Shown here: positions 10,601-21,520 of the stretch, one piece after another
How the letters are laid out: each line of letters opens with the position of its first letter
How positions within the stretch are numbered: the first letter of the stretch is position 1
Notes under the pieces: model-generated
The model's database searches: none
Told to the model about the DNA's origin: nothing
What the model saw: the letters and a program-made list of their open reading frames with translations, nothing else
Origin: Caenorhabditis elegans
Taxonomy: Eukaryota; Nematoda; Chromadorea; Rhabditida; Rhabditidae
Length of the DNA: 64,000 nucleotides
Assembly (NCBI RefSeq): GCF_000002985.6
Contig: NC_003282.8
Location: 9,052,001-9,116,000 of the forward strand
Reading direction: 5' to 3'
Program-made: the position numbers and the translations under genes

Positions 10601-13600
10601 TCCTTTGTTTCGATGTGCTGGTTCTCTTTCTTGAGGGCTACAACGTACCCCGACAGACCGATTCTGATCTATTGATCATCTGTGTGATGTTCTTTCTTCT
10701 TACCCTTATATGGAAAAGATCCAAATCTTAAAATCAGCGATGATGTTACTTTTATCATTCACTTCTCCCGTGATTTTCAATAATTATTATTGTTGTTCGT
10801 CTAGCCTCCTGTCCTTATCTTCCGTCTATTTTCCGTCGCAGAAATATCTTTCTGATCTCGTTTTGTTGTTGCAGTACCTTTTTGGATGTTTCGCGAACTC
10901 ATTACTTTTTGCAAATGTTCAAAGTAGTCACTGAATAGCAAAAAATATTGAAAACTCTAATTTGAAACTATAAAACAATAATATATACATTTTGAAGGTG
11001 GAGTAGTGCCAGTGGGGATTTTGTCTAAATACACTTATATCTAAAACGACCGAAAATCAGGATAAAACAATCCAAAAAATGTTTAGATTGTCTAATTTTT
11101 CAGTCAAATTAGTTTTGCATTCCAGATTATCCTATCCAGTGTTAAGGGTTACGGGTCAAAGAAGTTTCGGATTTGCTTTCTGAATAGTAGAAGCATGTTT
11201 TGATATTCAAATTTCTCACTCAAACATTTTCAGCAAATACAGTCTATTAATACAAATCTGAAACCGTAATTGTTTTCTGGCACTATTATTGCAGATCCCC
11301 CTCTCCATATTTGCCCTTACCGTAATCTCTTTGTCCCTCTTCCTCTTCACGTGCAATTCACTAAACGTCCCGAGAACGCTCACCATTTTTCTTTGCTTCT
11401 CAACAGTCTCTCTGAATTTTGTAACTCTCTTTGTTTCAACTATTCCATGTCTCTCTTTTACTACAACCATCCTGTTTTCTCTATTGAGAGGTTTTCTGTT
11501 TCTATAATGTTTGTCAACATTTGCAAATAAATGTTGCTCATTTCACCCAAAAGCTGCTTGTCTACTGCAAAATCTCGTAGAGTTTAGTTTTCGACCAATG
11601 AACATATTTTCGACAAGTGCCAACTTTAAGGATACGTAATTTCATGTTTTCCTAGAATTTCTCACATATGTATAAATCGTGTCGGATTAAAATGAGCAGC
11701 CTCTAGACCTCTTGATTCGATATTTTGATCTTTTGTTCGAATGCTCACGTACGCAGGGTGAGCGCATATCAAATCACAAAGCACAAATTGTGTGAAAAAG
11801 AAGGGAAGTGAGAGAACTCATAGTGCAGAGTTTCAATGCAATCATCAGGAAATGTTCTCTGTACTCTTTTTGATGTAATGTTTTTTCTTTTAATTTCATC
11901 ATCTACTTGTTGTTTATTTTTGTTTTTTTTATTGTGAGAGTAAATATTAAAGCCATGACGTATGTGTCTTGGCCTACAAGCTTGCACAACTGTAAATCTT
12001 CCTATATCCAACTTATTAATATGAAAGGTTCGGTTTCCTAACAGGTACAAAAAAATATACGCACGACATAAACTTGGTCCGTAGTAACTCTCTTCATGAC
12101 AAAGTTAGACTTTTTTCATATGTAGTACTGCATTGTAGGCACACAAATAATAATTTTCGATTTTGTGGAAGCATTGTTTCAAGTAAATAAAACGCAAAAT
12201 TCTTGCAAAATCCAAGCAAACAGCTGATTTCTCACCATGCAAGTGGTCAAGTAACATTATTTGGTATCATTCAGCATTGCACAGGCCGCGTTTAAAATTC
12301 ACAAACCATTCAAATTTACACCCAATATTTTGATTTAAAATTGAAACCGATTTTTTTATTTTTTCTCACCTCTAGGTTTTCACTACAAAGTAATATATAT
12401 TCATGTCATCTTGCCACAAAATCGACAGTAACTTTTTCCTACCAGAGTACCTATTGACATTCTTTGTTTTCCAATTGAGCTTGCCATGCTATAATTATAT
12501 TGTTTTTCTCTAACATTCTCCCTGTTTTTTACAACTTTTCGGGAAATTTTAAAATCTAATGTTTTCCGTTAAACGATTAATTGCCAACAATCAAAGATAA
12601 TTCTCCTTCAGTCCCCTACTTTTTATCCCTTATCTCATTCGTCTTCCCAATATCACTGTTTATTTTCCAAATTCCAACCTAAATATTTCGTAATCTATTT
12701 TGCATCCCCTACTGTTCATTATTTGCTACCGTTTTACGTTGCATGATGACAATTCATGTCACCATTTTATGATCCATTTTTGGCTGTAGTTGACATAAAA
12801 AAAGTACAAATAAAGAGTTTATGGTCTCCTTGTCACTTTATGCTCTTTGAACTGTTACGATGCTTTTCTCAGAGTTAAACAAATATTTTTAGAATATCAT
12901 TTTAGTATTTTTAACTAAAAATTTCTTGGTCAAATCTTACAATTAGTGAACTTTTTTTCCACATCATTGATTTTTGCCATATGTTGGCATGTTACCGTTA
13001 ACGGAAGTGAATTAGAAAAATCTGAAGAGACTGTATCTTTAAATTGAAGTATTAAAAAAATTGAAAATATTTTTAAATCATTAATTTGTGAACTTCATTA
13101 TTTTATCATTACCCAACTTGCTTGACTACGAATTTTCTCGAATTAACTGTTTAATAGGTGTTATGTGTCTTTCTCCCTGCTTTACAGTCTTTCCAGGGCA
13201 CATCGCCATCTTGCTACAACTACGTGTGGGAAAGGTGGTATTATGCCCTGAGGAGCTGAGCTGAGTGATTGAGTACTTAATATATTTTGGAGATCCTTGT
13301 TATAAACTTGATGAATCCCGAAAGAATTTTTACTAACAAAAATTAAAAATGTTTCTATTAGAAAAATGCTACAATTGCAATATTTGTGGAAGCAATTTTT
13401 CCATGTTTTTTTTTGCGCGAAGTTTGTTCACTCTTTAAATATAGCCCTCATATTATATTTTGACAATATACAGTTTGTAATGATACTTCTTAAAATAAAA
13501 ACAAATACCGTGAACGAAAATAACCCTTAATCTAACACCAATCTCCAAACATCTTCGTATTTTGTGTTTGAGCACAAAGTTATGGGGAAAAGTCGCCGGG

Positions 13601-13982
13601 GAAAATCGGTCAATATGTATTTTGTGTTCACAGGAATAACAACAACTTTTTTGCATTTTCTCGTACAGAAGCTAATGTGTATTAATCAAGATTATTACTT
13701 AAAATCGTTTTGCGTCCTATGATATTTAAAACTTTAAATTTCTCAATTAGAAAAAAACTATCGCCTGGAAAACTATTTTCATAAAACGTTATGTAGTTTT
13801 TTTCGCTTTTAAAGGGAGAATATTACAAATGAAATATATATTTTATCAAGCTTTTTCACTTTAATGTTTCTCTGAAATAGCTGATAATCAGCAAGAAAGT
13901 CTCAAAAATTGTATTCAAATTTGGGCTAGGTGTTCTAGTTTATTAGATGTTCTGAAACATAATTTTCTTTAATTATTAATTA
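10601..13982. other. Intergenic DNA, no supported gene
   Basis: AT-rich, with scattered frames under about 95 codons in both orientations and none with splice-supported extension. The only compositional oddity is a GC-richer stretch at about 13190-13265, preceded by an acceptor-like TTTCCAG and open for about 20 codons; I list it as an observation, not a gene. Confidence 0.55.
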
Positions 13983-13989
13983 CCAGCCG

Positions 13990-14013
13990 CTAGCACGCGC
14001 CAAGGCGCGTGCT
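13990..14013 (-). repeat. 3'-terminal hairpin of the Helitron-type element
   Basis: A perfect 11-bp inverted repeat, TAGCACGCGCC / GGCGCGTGCTA, separated by two bases. It sits a few bases before the CTGG end when read on the minus strand, the position where Helitrons carry their terminator hairpin. Confidence 0.75.
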
Positions 14014-14173
14014 AACGACTGGCAAAAGTTGACATGTTTGACACATAAATCATCAATTAATCCTACAAAAGTATCTCATGAAAAAAGGTGAAAATGTTCA
14101 CTTTTTGAACACTAGGATTCCCGCCAAAATGTTTTCAAAAAATTAATATTTGAATTCCCGCCAAATGTTTCAC

Positions 14174-15585
14174 TGCGATGGGTCTCACCACGATGGGTCT
14201 CACCACGAAGGGTCTCACCACGATGGGCCTCACCACGAAGGGTCTCACCACGAAGGGTCTCACCACGATGGGTCTCACCACGATGGGTCTCACCACGATG
14301 GGTCTCACCACGAAAGGTCTCGCCACAATGGGTCTCACCACGATGGGTCTCACCACGAAAGGTCTCAATACGAAGGGTCTCACCACGAAGGGTCTCACCA
14401 CGATGGGTCTCACCACGATGGGTCTCACCACGAAGGGTGTCACCACGATGGGTCTCACCACGATGGGTCTCACCACGATGGGTCTCACCACGAAGGGTCT
14501 CGCCACAATGGGTCTCACCACGATGGGTCTCACCACGATGGGTCTCACCACGAAGGTTGTCACCACGAAGGGTCTCACCACGATGGGTCTCACCACGATG
14601 GGTCTCACCACGATGGGTCTCACCACGAAGGGTCTCACCACGAAGGGTCTCACCACGATGGGTCTCACCACGAAAGGTCTCGCCACAATGGGTCTCACCA
14701 CGATGGGTCTCACCACGAAGGGTCTCGCCACAATGGGTCTCACCACGATGGGTCTCACCACGATGGGTCTCACCACGATGGGTCTCACCACGAAGGGTCT
14801 CACCACGATGGGCCTCACCACGAAGGGTCTCACCACGAAGGGTCTCACCACGATGGGTCTCACCACGATGGGTCTCACCACGATGGGTCTCACCACGAAA
14901 GGTCTCGCCACAATGGGTCTCACCACGATGGGTCTCACCACGAAAGGTCTCAATACGAAGGGTCTCACCACGAAGGGTCTCACCACGATGGGTCTCACCA
15001 CGATGGGTCTCACCACGAAGGGTGTCACCACGATGGGTCTCACCACGATGGGTCTCACCACGATGGGTCTCACCACGAAGGGTCTCGCCACAATGGGTCT
15101 CACCACGATGGGTCTCACCACGATGGGTCTCACCACGATGGGTCTCACCACGATGGGTCTCACCACGATGGGTCTCACCACGATGGGTCTCACCACGAAG
15201 GGTCATCACCACAATGGGTCTCACCACGATGGGTCTCACCACGATGGGTCTCACCACGATGGGTCTCACCACGATGGGTCTCACCACGAAAGGTCTCGCC
15301 ACAATGGGTCTCACCACGATGGGTCTCACCACGAAGGGTTTCACCACGATGGGTCTCACCACGAAGGGTCTCACCACGAAGGGTTTCACCACGATGGGTC
15401 TCACCACGATGGGTCTCACCACGATGGGTCTCACCACGAAGGGTCTCACCACGATGGGTCTCACCACGATGGGTCTCACCACGAAGGGTCTCACCACGAA
15501 GGGTCTCACCACGAAAGGTCTCGCCACAATGGGTCTCACCACGATGGGTCTCACCACGATGGGTCTCACCACGAATGGTCTCGCA
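14174..15585 (+). repeat. 15-bp minisatellite, about 94 copies
   Basis: Near-perfect tandem copies of GGTCTCACCACGATG with recurring variants (CGAAG, CGAAA, GCCACAATG, GTGTC, GGCCTC, CAATA). Variants recur 585 bp apart: CAATA at 14366 and 14951, GGTGT at about 14436 and 15021, GGCCTC at 14226 and 14811. This shows a duplicated higher-order block of 39 units. One 16-bp unit at about 15201 shifts the phase. Because 15 is a multiple of 3 and the unit has no stop codons, frames of 350-503 codons are open on both strands. They are a consequence of the repeat, not genes. Confidence 0.97.
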
Positions 15586-15600
15586 GCGGCTTTTTTTTTT

Positions 15601-15755
15601 GAATTTTCCAGAAGGTTCTAGAACATTCCAGAATTTTCCTGAATTTTCCAGAAGGTTCTAGAACATTCTACAATTTTCTCGAATTTTCCAAAAGGTTCTG
15701 GAACATTCCAGAATTTTCTCGAATTTTCCAGAAGGTTCTGGAACATTTCAGAATA
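15601..15755 (+). promoter_or_regulatory. Heat-shock element array, 31 alternating pentamers
   Basis: From 15601 the sequence can be cut into 31 consecutive five-base blocks that alternate GAAnn and TTCnn. Only three blocks deviate, each by one base (CAATT, AAAGG, TTTCA). Alternating nGAAn/nTTCn blocks are the binding site of heat-shock factor trimers. The array is about 3.9 copies of a 40-bp unit with eight blocks per unit. HSF-1 sites carried by Helitrons have been described in Caenorhabditis, and this array sits inside such an element. The nearest downstream gene is the nuclear receptor at 18010. Confidence 0.8.
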
Positions 15756-15905
15756 ATGTTTTCAAAAAATTAAAATTTGAATTCCCGCCAAAATGTTTAA
15801 AAAAAATTCCAATTTGAAGTCCCGCTAAAATTTTTTCAAATATTAAAATTTGAATTCCCGCCAAAATGTTTTCAAAACTTAAAATTTGAATTCCCACCAA
15901 GATGT
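15755..15905 (+). repeat. GAATTCCCGCCAAAATG repeats
   Basis: Three to four degenerate copies of a unit of about 40 bp containing AAAATTTGAATTCCCGCCAA followed by ATGTTTTCAAAA. A further one to two copies lie on the other side of the satellite at 14112-14170. They are internal repeats of the Helitron-type element. Confidence 0.7.
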
Positions 15906-16015
15906 TTTTGAAAAGTGTTGAGTAGTTTATCGCGGACCTCGATCGATGTCGGGTGCGCAATCATCATAAATAACACCAAATTATTTCTCAAATAATTTTT
16001 TTGCGCTGAATGTTG

Positions 16016-16035
16016 TGACGTCACCCGTGACGTCA
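16016..16035 (+). promoter_or_regulatory. Two CRE-type palindromes
   Basis: TGACGTCA occurs at 16016-16023 and again at 16028-16035. Each is a perfect copy of the site bound by CREB/ATF-type bZIP factors. They lie near the 5' end of the Helitron-type element. Function is not shown. Confidence 0.5.
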
Positions 16036-16071
16036 GAGACAAACAGAATAGCGCCTTATATATAGTAATGA

Positions 16072-18009
16072 TTGTTGTTCTTTATAAAATCGTTCAAATT
16101 TTTTTAAATGATATTTCAACTCTTCACAGTTTTCAAGCAGTATTTCATAATTTTATTTCTTATTATAAGAATTAGCACAATTACCCCACTTTTGTATAAA
16201 CTATGTCCTGGGCAAAGTTCTCTGGGTTTCCGTTCTACTGACGCAACGGTCAGCAAACCAAATTTTGTTTATTTGCGAGTTTTTGTAATTTTTGGATGAT
16301 GGCTAGACCGAAAAAATGGGGTGAGATGTTATAAAGAAACCTTGAAATTGTGGAGTGTGGAGTAGTTTTTATGACTAATTTCATTGATCAATCAAAATAT
16401 TTGAGAAAGTACAAACAGGAAATGCATTGCACCAAAAACATCATTTGTGAAAGTTAAATCTTGATTTTCTCTAAAAAAATTTACCTAAAAATATATGTAG
16501 GACTGGCAGTCAGTCAGTGTGTCAAAATGGGTTTACACTTTTGAATGTTAGGGTAATTTTTTGAAGACCATAACAAACTATCGATACTAATTTGAATTAT
16601 TTCTTGGAAATTTTTCATGATACAGTTGGAATCTAGGTAGACCGAACCGCATAGTTTGTAAGTTTTGACAATTCGTATTCTACAAAAATTGTGTATAATT
16701 TTACAAACTCTCAAGTATAAAATAATCCCAATCTATGTATATTTAAAAAGAAAGTCATATGCAAGGAAAAAATATTTGGAAATAGTAACTTCTTGTTTTT
16801 TTTGTTTCGTCACTATCCTTGATTTGAAAAATATTTGAAGTCATTGCACGTAATCGTTCGTACTTTCAGTAGCAAATAGATTTGAAAAATAAAATTCAAT
16901 TGGAGCATCTTCTTTTCTCCTCTAACAATGAGTTGTTGATCTCCAATCGTTTGGTAGTTGATCTTTTGAATTTTGGGTTTTTATTTGGCGGATGGGAGGA
17001 GTAAGGCGTCTTTTAAAGAACGACAAGACATGCTCCGAGAGGAGCACATTGCTTTTAAAATAAGAAGAGTTTTTTGAAAGATTGAGTTTAGTTTGATTTC
17101 TGGTTTTTGATTTTCAGTAGAGCATTTGAAAGTTTCGCTACAATTATATTTCTCTGTTTCAAATATTGACTGTTTCAATAAAAATATGAATGGCATTTTT
17201 AAACTACTAATGTTTTTTTCGCTATTTTTATCCGGTTTTATTAAAAATTGATAAACTATCAAAATGTACAAAAGTATTTGGCACATTTTTTTTATTTGAT
17301 TTCGATAAAACAAAAGGCACCAGAGATATTAGCTGTCAAATTAGAAAAATACGGTAGTTGTTTTACCAAACGGATTTTTTTGCAAAATTAATACCTTTAA
17401 AAATAAAACTGTATTCTAGCAACTTCATCCAGATTCATTCAAATGTCTTATTTCAAAACAAGTATTAATATAATAATATTTAAATCTTCATATTATTCTT
17501 CATTTCCTAATCCTTTCAAAACAAACATTTTATTGTTTTGCTGATCTTCAAAAAAGATCAATTGATTATTCTTCTCATTTGACGTACTATAAGCCCCACC
17601 TCCTTACCCCACCCTTTCCGAAAACGTAGGCGGAGTCAATTTAGGGTGACTGTTCATAGAGGCCAAAAAGAAATCGAAACGCTTCAGAGAACGATTAGTT
17701 TAAGAGCAAATGTCCTCAACTGAACTCATCTGTGATGTGTGCTTCGATGAGCTTGATCACCGGAAAAGAGCAGATATAAGAGCCAAAAATTTGCAAACCT
17801 TTTCACATTTTCTTAGAATTTGCAGTTTCAGATGTTTCTAGAGTTTGTTCCTTGGTAATTGAATTTTTTTGGTAAGAAAATTTTTTTTTTGCTTTTCTTA
17901 AGTCAACTTTTTTGGTTTCAAGATATCTAAGAATCCAGCTTCTCTTGCCTTAACATCTTTAACCTTTCATCTGCTTTTATTCAAATATGAATTTTTAAAG
18001 TGTTTTCAG
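16072..18009. other. Upstream region of nhr-11
   Basis: AT-rich until about 17590, where a GC-richer patch (CCCCACCTCC...GGCGGAGTC) precedes a 43-codon frame at 17711-17839. That frame begins with an acidic CxxC-containing stretch and ends in a stop before any good donor, so it could be a 5' UTR upstream reading frame. A minus-strand frame of 110 codons at 16981-17313 has noise-like composition and was not called. Confidence 0.45.
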
Positions 18010-21000
18010 ATGGGACCATTGTGTGCCGTTTGTGAATCGCCTACTGCTTTCACTCTACATTTTGGAGGGAGATGTTGTAAAGTGAGTTAAATCATTTTGG
18101 CGAAGAATTATACACATTTTGATTCTTGATTGCTCCCCATATTCAAATTTTTATTTCTAGGCATGTGCTGCATTCTTCCGTCGAACAATTGCTCTTGATC
18201 TGAAATATGAGTGTGCTGCAGATGATCCTTGTGAAATACATTTCAGTAAGTTAAATATTCTAAGCGACTGAATAGTTTATTTTAAAACCAATTATGTTCC
18301 AAAATGGTGTTTCCTCTTTTTTTGTTTCTAGACATGTGTACTGTATTTTGTTTGTTACTATCTGATAAGAATGTTATCAAAAAAAAAGCACGAAGTTTTA
18401 TCAGTAGTTTAGTGTACTTTGTTCCCAGCTGAAACTGATTGGACAAAGAGCACGAAACACCATTAAAAACCGGTAAGATGAGGGTACAATGAAGCGGACA
18501 TGAATATTGAAATTTGCCGGAGTGTGAAAAACTGATAAGAAAAGAAGTTGGTTGATTTCTGTAAGTTAGGTACAGTAATTGTGAAGCACTAATGAATCAA
18601 AACATTCAAAAGCTGTGATCTGGGAAATCCAGATTATCTTTTCATAATTGTGACAGGCAACCTTCAATTGAAGTTTAGAATTTCCAGGCATGCGTCTTGT
18701 ATGCAGAGAGTGCCGTCTTCGCAAATGCTATTCAGCTGGAATGAGATCCGAATGTAAGTTTCAACGTCCATGAGGGCAGCACAATTCTTACTTCAGTAAG
18801 GAAGATTTGCTGTAATGAAAACATACTTTTTAGAAAATAATGAAACTGAACACTCATTTTTGTATTAGTACTATTAGTAAATCTTTCAATAAAATATGCG
18901 CCTTGTCTGTGATCAGGTCGTAGTCATTAATTGTGCCAACACGAATAAATGGCAAAAAACATACTGCACCGTTCACATTGATAACTAGATTTCTAAATCC
19001 TGTAATTTATTAATACTTTATAATGTTTCAGTAGTTCGTTCCAAGCGCGAAAACTTTGCATGCACCCGTCGGAAGGATTCCCGAAACAATTCAGATGCAG
19101 CACCGAACAGTAATTCTCCATCAACAAGACAGTCTTCGAGCCCAGAAGAAATGGATGACTGGTCATTTCAAATGTTTGAGGAGAAGCCTAAAATAGAAGA
19201 TCTTCCATTAACACCTTCTATATCTCATCCACCATTACCAACTCAGCTAATGGTATGTTAAACAAGAGTTTATGGTCAGAGAGAGGAAGAGAACATGCAT
19301 ACTTTGTACTTTGACCCGTCTCTCAATGAGTAATGCAATTAGATGATGTTCTCTTACACAGACCAGTAGACTAACTCATCTTTTGATATTCGCCCTTTTT
19401 GGGAAAACCCCTTAACTTTGTTTGTATGTTGATTTGATCTTTGAAGTTTTTCCATGCTTTTTGGTGGCTTGATTGCAGGCTAAGAGTACTGTAGATAAAG
19501 CGGATGGACCGGTTTTGCAAATAAAATTGTCTTGAATGATGTTGGGAAATTAAGAGGGAATGAGACGGTGGAAGGAGAAGCCTGACGGAAAATGGGTATT
19601 GTAAACGGGGCCTTTTTGCACTTACGATAGGGTAATAATTTTTAAAGACGGACTGCAATTGTTCATAAGATATTTAAAAAGAAAATATACTCTCAGACTT
19701 TAAATGACGCTTTTCTACTCTTGAAGGATCTATATGTAGATCTCTAAATCACTGCAATTTTTCAAATGTGAATTCTACATTTTTATTTGCAGTGACAGAA
19801 TACTTTTTGCAAGGACATATTTTTCTACTCTTTAGACACTGATTTCAGGATAAATGTGCTAAAATTATAATTGGTTTTGAGTGTCTAAGAATAACTTGAC
19901 TTCCGTTTTTTCAAGCATTATGAAAGATTGATGTTTCCTTTAGATTCCAGAGTGTAATTGAAACTGATTTTCAGCCAGAAGAATCTTCACGAACATCGTC
20001 ATTTGATGGGGGATACTGTTCATCTTATCCATCATCATCAGCAGCCACCCATCCATCTCCACCTGGAATGTTATATTCAATTGAAAACAATTCAATTTTA
20101 CAATACTATCATTCAATGGAAACTGGATTATGCTCGAAAAGAAGAATAATGTACACAAATACTGGTATGGACTTCATTCTGGATACTCATGCAAATTTGC
20201 AATGTGTAAGTTTTCATGATCATATTTTTAATTTATAGTTACACTTCTATGAAATTATTATTTAATGGCGAATCAGTTTGTGAAAATTCTCAGCATTTCT
20301 CATTATTTTCAGCCGTTCACAGTCAATGATCTACGCCCACACGATTACCGAAATTTTCGTGGAATGCTCAGACATGATTTTGTAATGCTTTTTGACTACG
20401 CAACACGATTTCCAGAGTTTAATAGTTTTACGAGTCATGAGAAAGTGAGTTAATACTACGCAATTAGGCTTCTCAAATTATTATTTTCTGCAGAATATGT
20501 TCTATCGGCAAATTGTTGCTGTTGATTTTATATTGTCTTCCGCATATTACACGGCAAAGTAAGTTTTTTTTAGAAATGACTAAAATGAAAATAAAATGAT
20601 TTCAGACTCGGTCAAGCACATCGTCAAATGGTATTGACAAATGGTGAATATCTGAATATGGATCCTTTACCAATGTCCGGAAATGAAATTGATGCCAGAC
20701 GATATTTTGATTGCGATGAGGACTTTTCAAAGTATAGGTAACTGTTCTGCTACAACAATTACAATAATTGCATATAATTTCAGAGCTCTAATGCCAATGC
20801 ACATCGCCATTTGGGAAGAAAGCATCGTCCCATTTTCCAAACTGAATGTCACTTTTGAAGAATTTTGTTTGTTGAAGGCACTTACAGTATGGCAAGCTAG
20901 TGAGTTATTTTTTCACGTTTCAGAGATAGCTTAACTTGTGTTTGAAACTCTTACCACTTTTTTTCCAGGCGGGTGTTTATTTAGTGTTAATTTTTAAATT

Positions 21001-21520
21001 CATCATTTTCTCGTAAAATAAACTCATATTTTGGCAGTAGGCAGGTGAAGGTGGCATATCAGACAGATATTTTTGTGTCTACACGGAGGAGTGACTCTGC
21101 CAAAGTGATTAACACATTTAGATTTGTTTTAAATAAAAATTCAAATACGATATACATAAGTTCATAATCTTTTTAAAAAAATGTATTCAACTTTCAAATT
21201 AATCCTTCAATAATTTCAGCATACTTCAAGCTAACTGAAAATGGCCGTGAAAAATGTCGTAGACAAAGGAATATCATAATTGGCTTTCTATCAAAAATGT
21301 GTCATTCACCAGGTGGAGGCGGAGAGCATCGTGTTGGAGAACTTCTGATGAGTATGAATTATCTCAGGGTTTGTTTATTTTTGTATAACAGCTATCCAGC
21401 AAACAAAGGATATTACAGGAATCTGCTCAAAAACTCACAACTTCTTACGTGATGCTCACAGTTTTCAATGTTCTCAACTGTGATTCAATGCTTCATGAAA
21501 TGCTTAATTTTCAATACTAG
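18010..21520 (+). CDS. nhr-11: Nuclear hormone receptor, 11 exons, about 456 aa
   Basis: A ligand-regulated-type transcription factor of the expanded nematode receptor family, acting in the nucleus. Exons by splice sites and frame: 18010-18081, 18161-18245, 18688-18753, 19032-19252, 19975-20205, 20313-20444, 20494-20558, 20606-20737, 20784-20899, 21220-21368, 21419-21520. The first three encode the DNA-binding domain. Zinc finger 1 uses CAVC and CCKAC, with CKACAAFFRR as P-box and recognition helix; finger 2 uses CAADDPC...CREC, followed by RLRKCYSAGM. A Ser/Pro-rich hinge follows, then an all-helical ligand-binding domain ending in LHEMLNFQY. The start ATG directly follows CAG, suggesting trans-splicing, or cis-splicing from an upstream exon. 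Family membership is certain; the number 11 is from memory of the locus. A polyadenylation signal AATAAA lies at 21582. Confidence 0.85.

Larger units (their letters stand above)
13983..16071 (-). mobile_element. Non-autonomous Helitron-type element, 2.1 kb
   Basis: Read on the minus strand, the element starts with TC (16071-16070) in the sequence TCATTACTATATATAAGG. It ends with CTGG at 13986-13983, a CTRR-type terminus, after an 11-bp hairpin (arms TAGCACGCGCC and GGCGCGTGCTA with an AA between them, about 13990-14013). The base before TC is A and the base after CTGG is T, matching the A|T target and lack of target duplication known for Helitrons. There is no Rep/helicase coding, so it is non-autonomous. 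The body contains a 15-bp satellite, a GAA/TTC array and several copies of a TTTGAATTCCCGCCAAAATG motif on both sides of the satellite. Confidence 0.8.

Noticed and set aside
14174-15585. CRISPR-like array
   Set aside because: Units are 15 bp, contiguous and without unique spacers, in a eukaryotic genome; it is a minisatellite.
14112-15661. Open frames of 353-503 codons on both strands
   Set aside because: They exist only because a stop-free 15-bp unit is tandemly repeated; up to five frames are open at once and the proteins are pure repeats.
16981-17313. 110-codon minus-strand frame
   Set aside because: No splice support, AT-driven composition and no recognisable motif.
21369-21391. 23-nt last intron in nhr-11
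   Set aside because: Too short to splice. The acceptor at 21418 gives a 50-nt intron and keeps the receptor frame to LHEMLNFQY.
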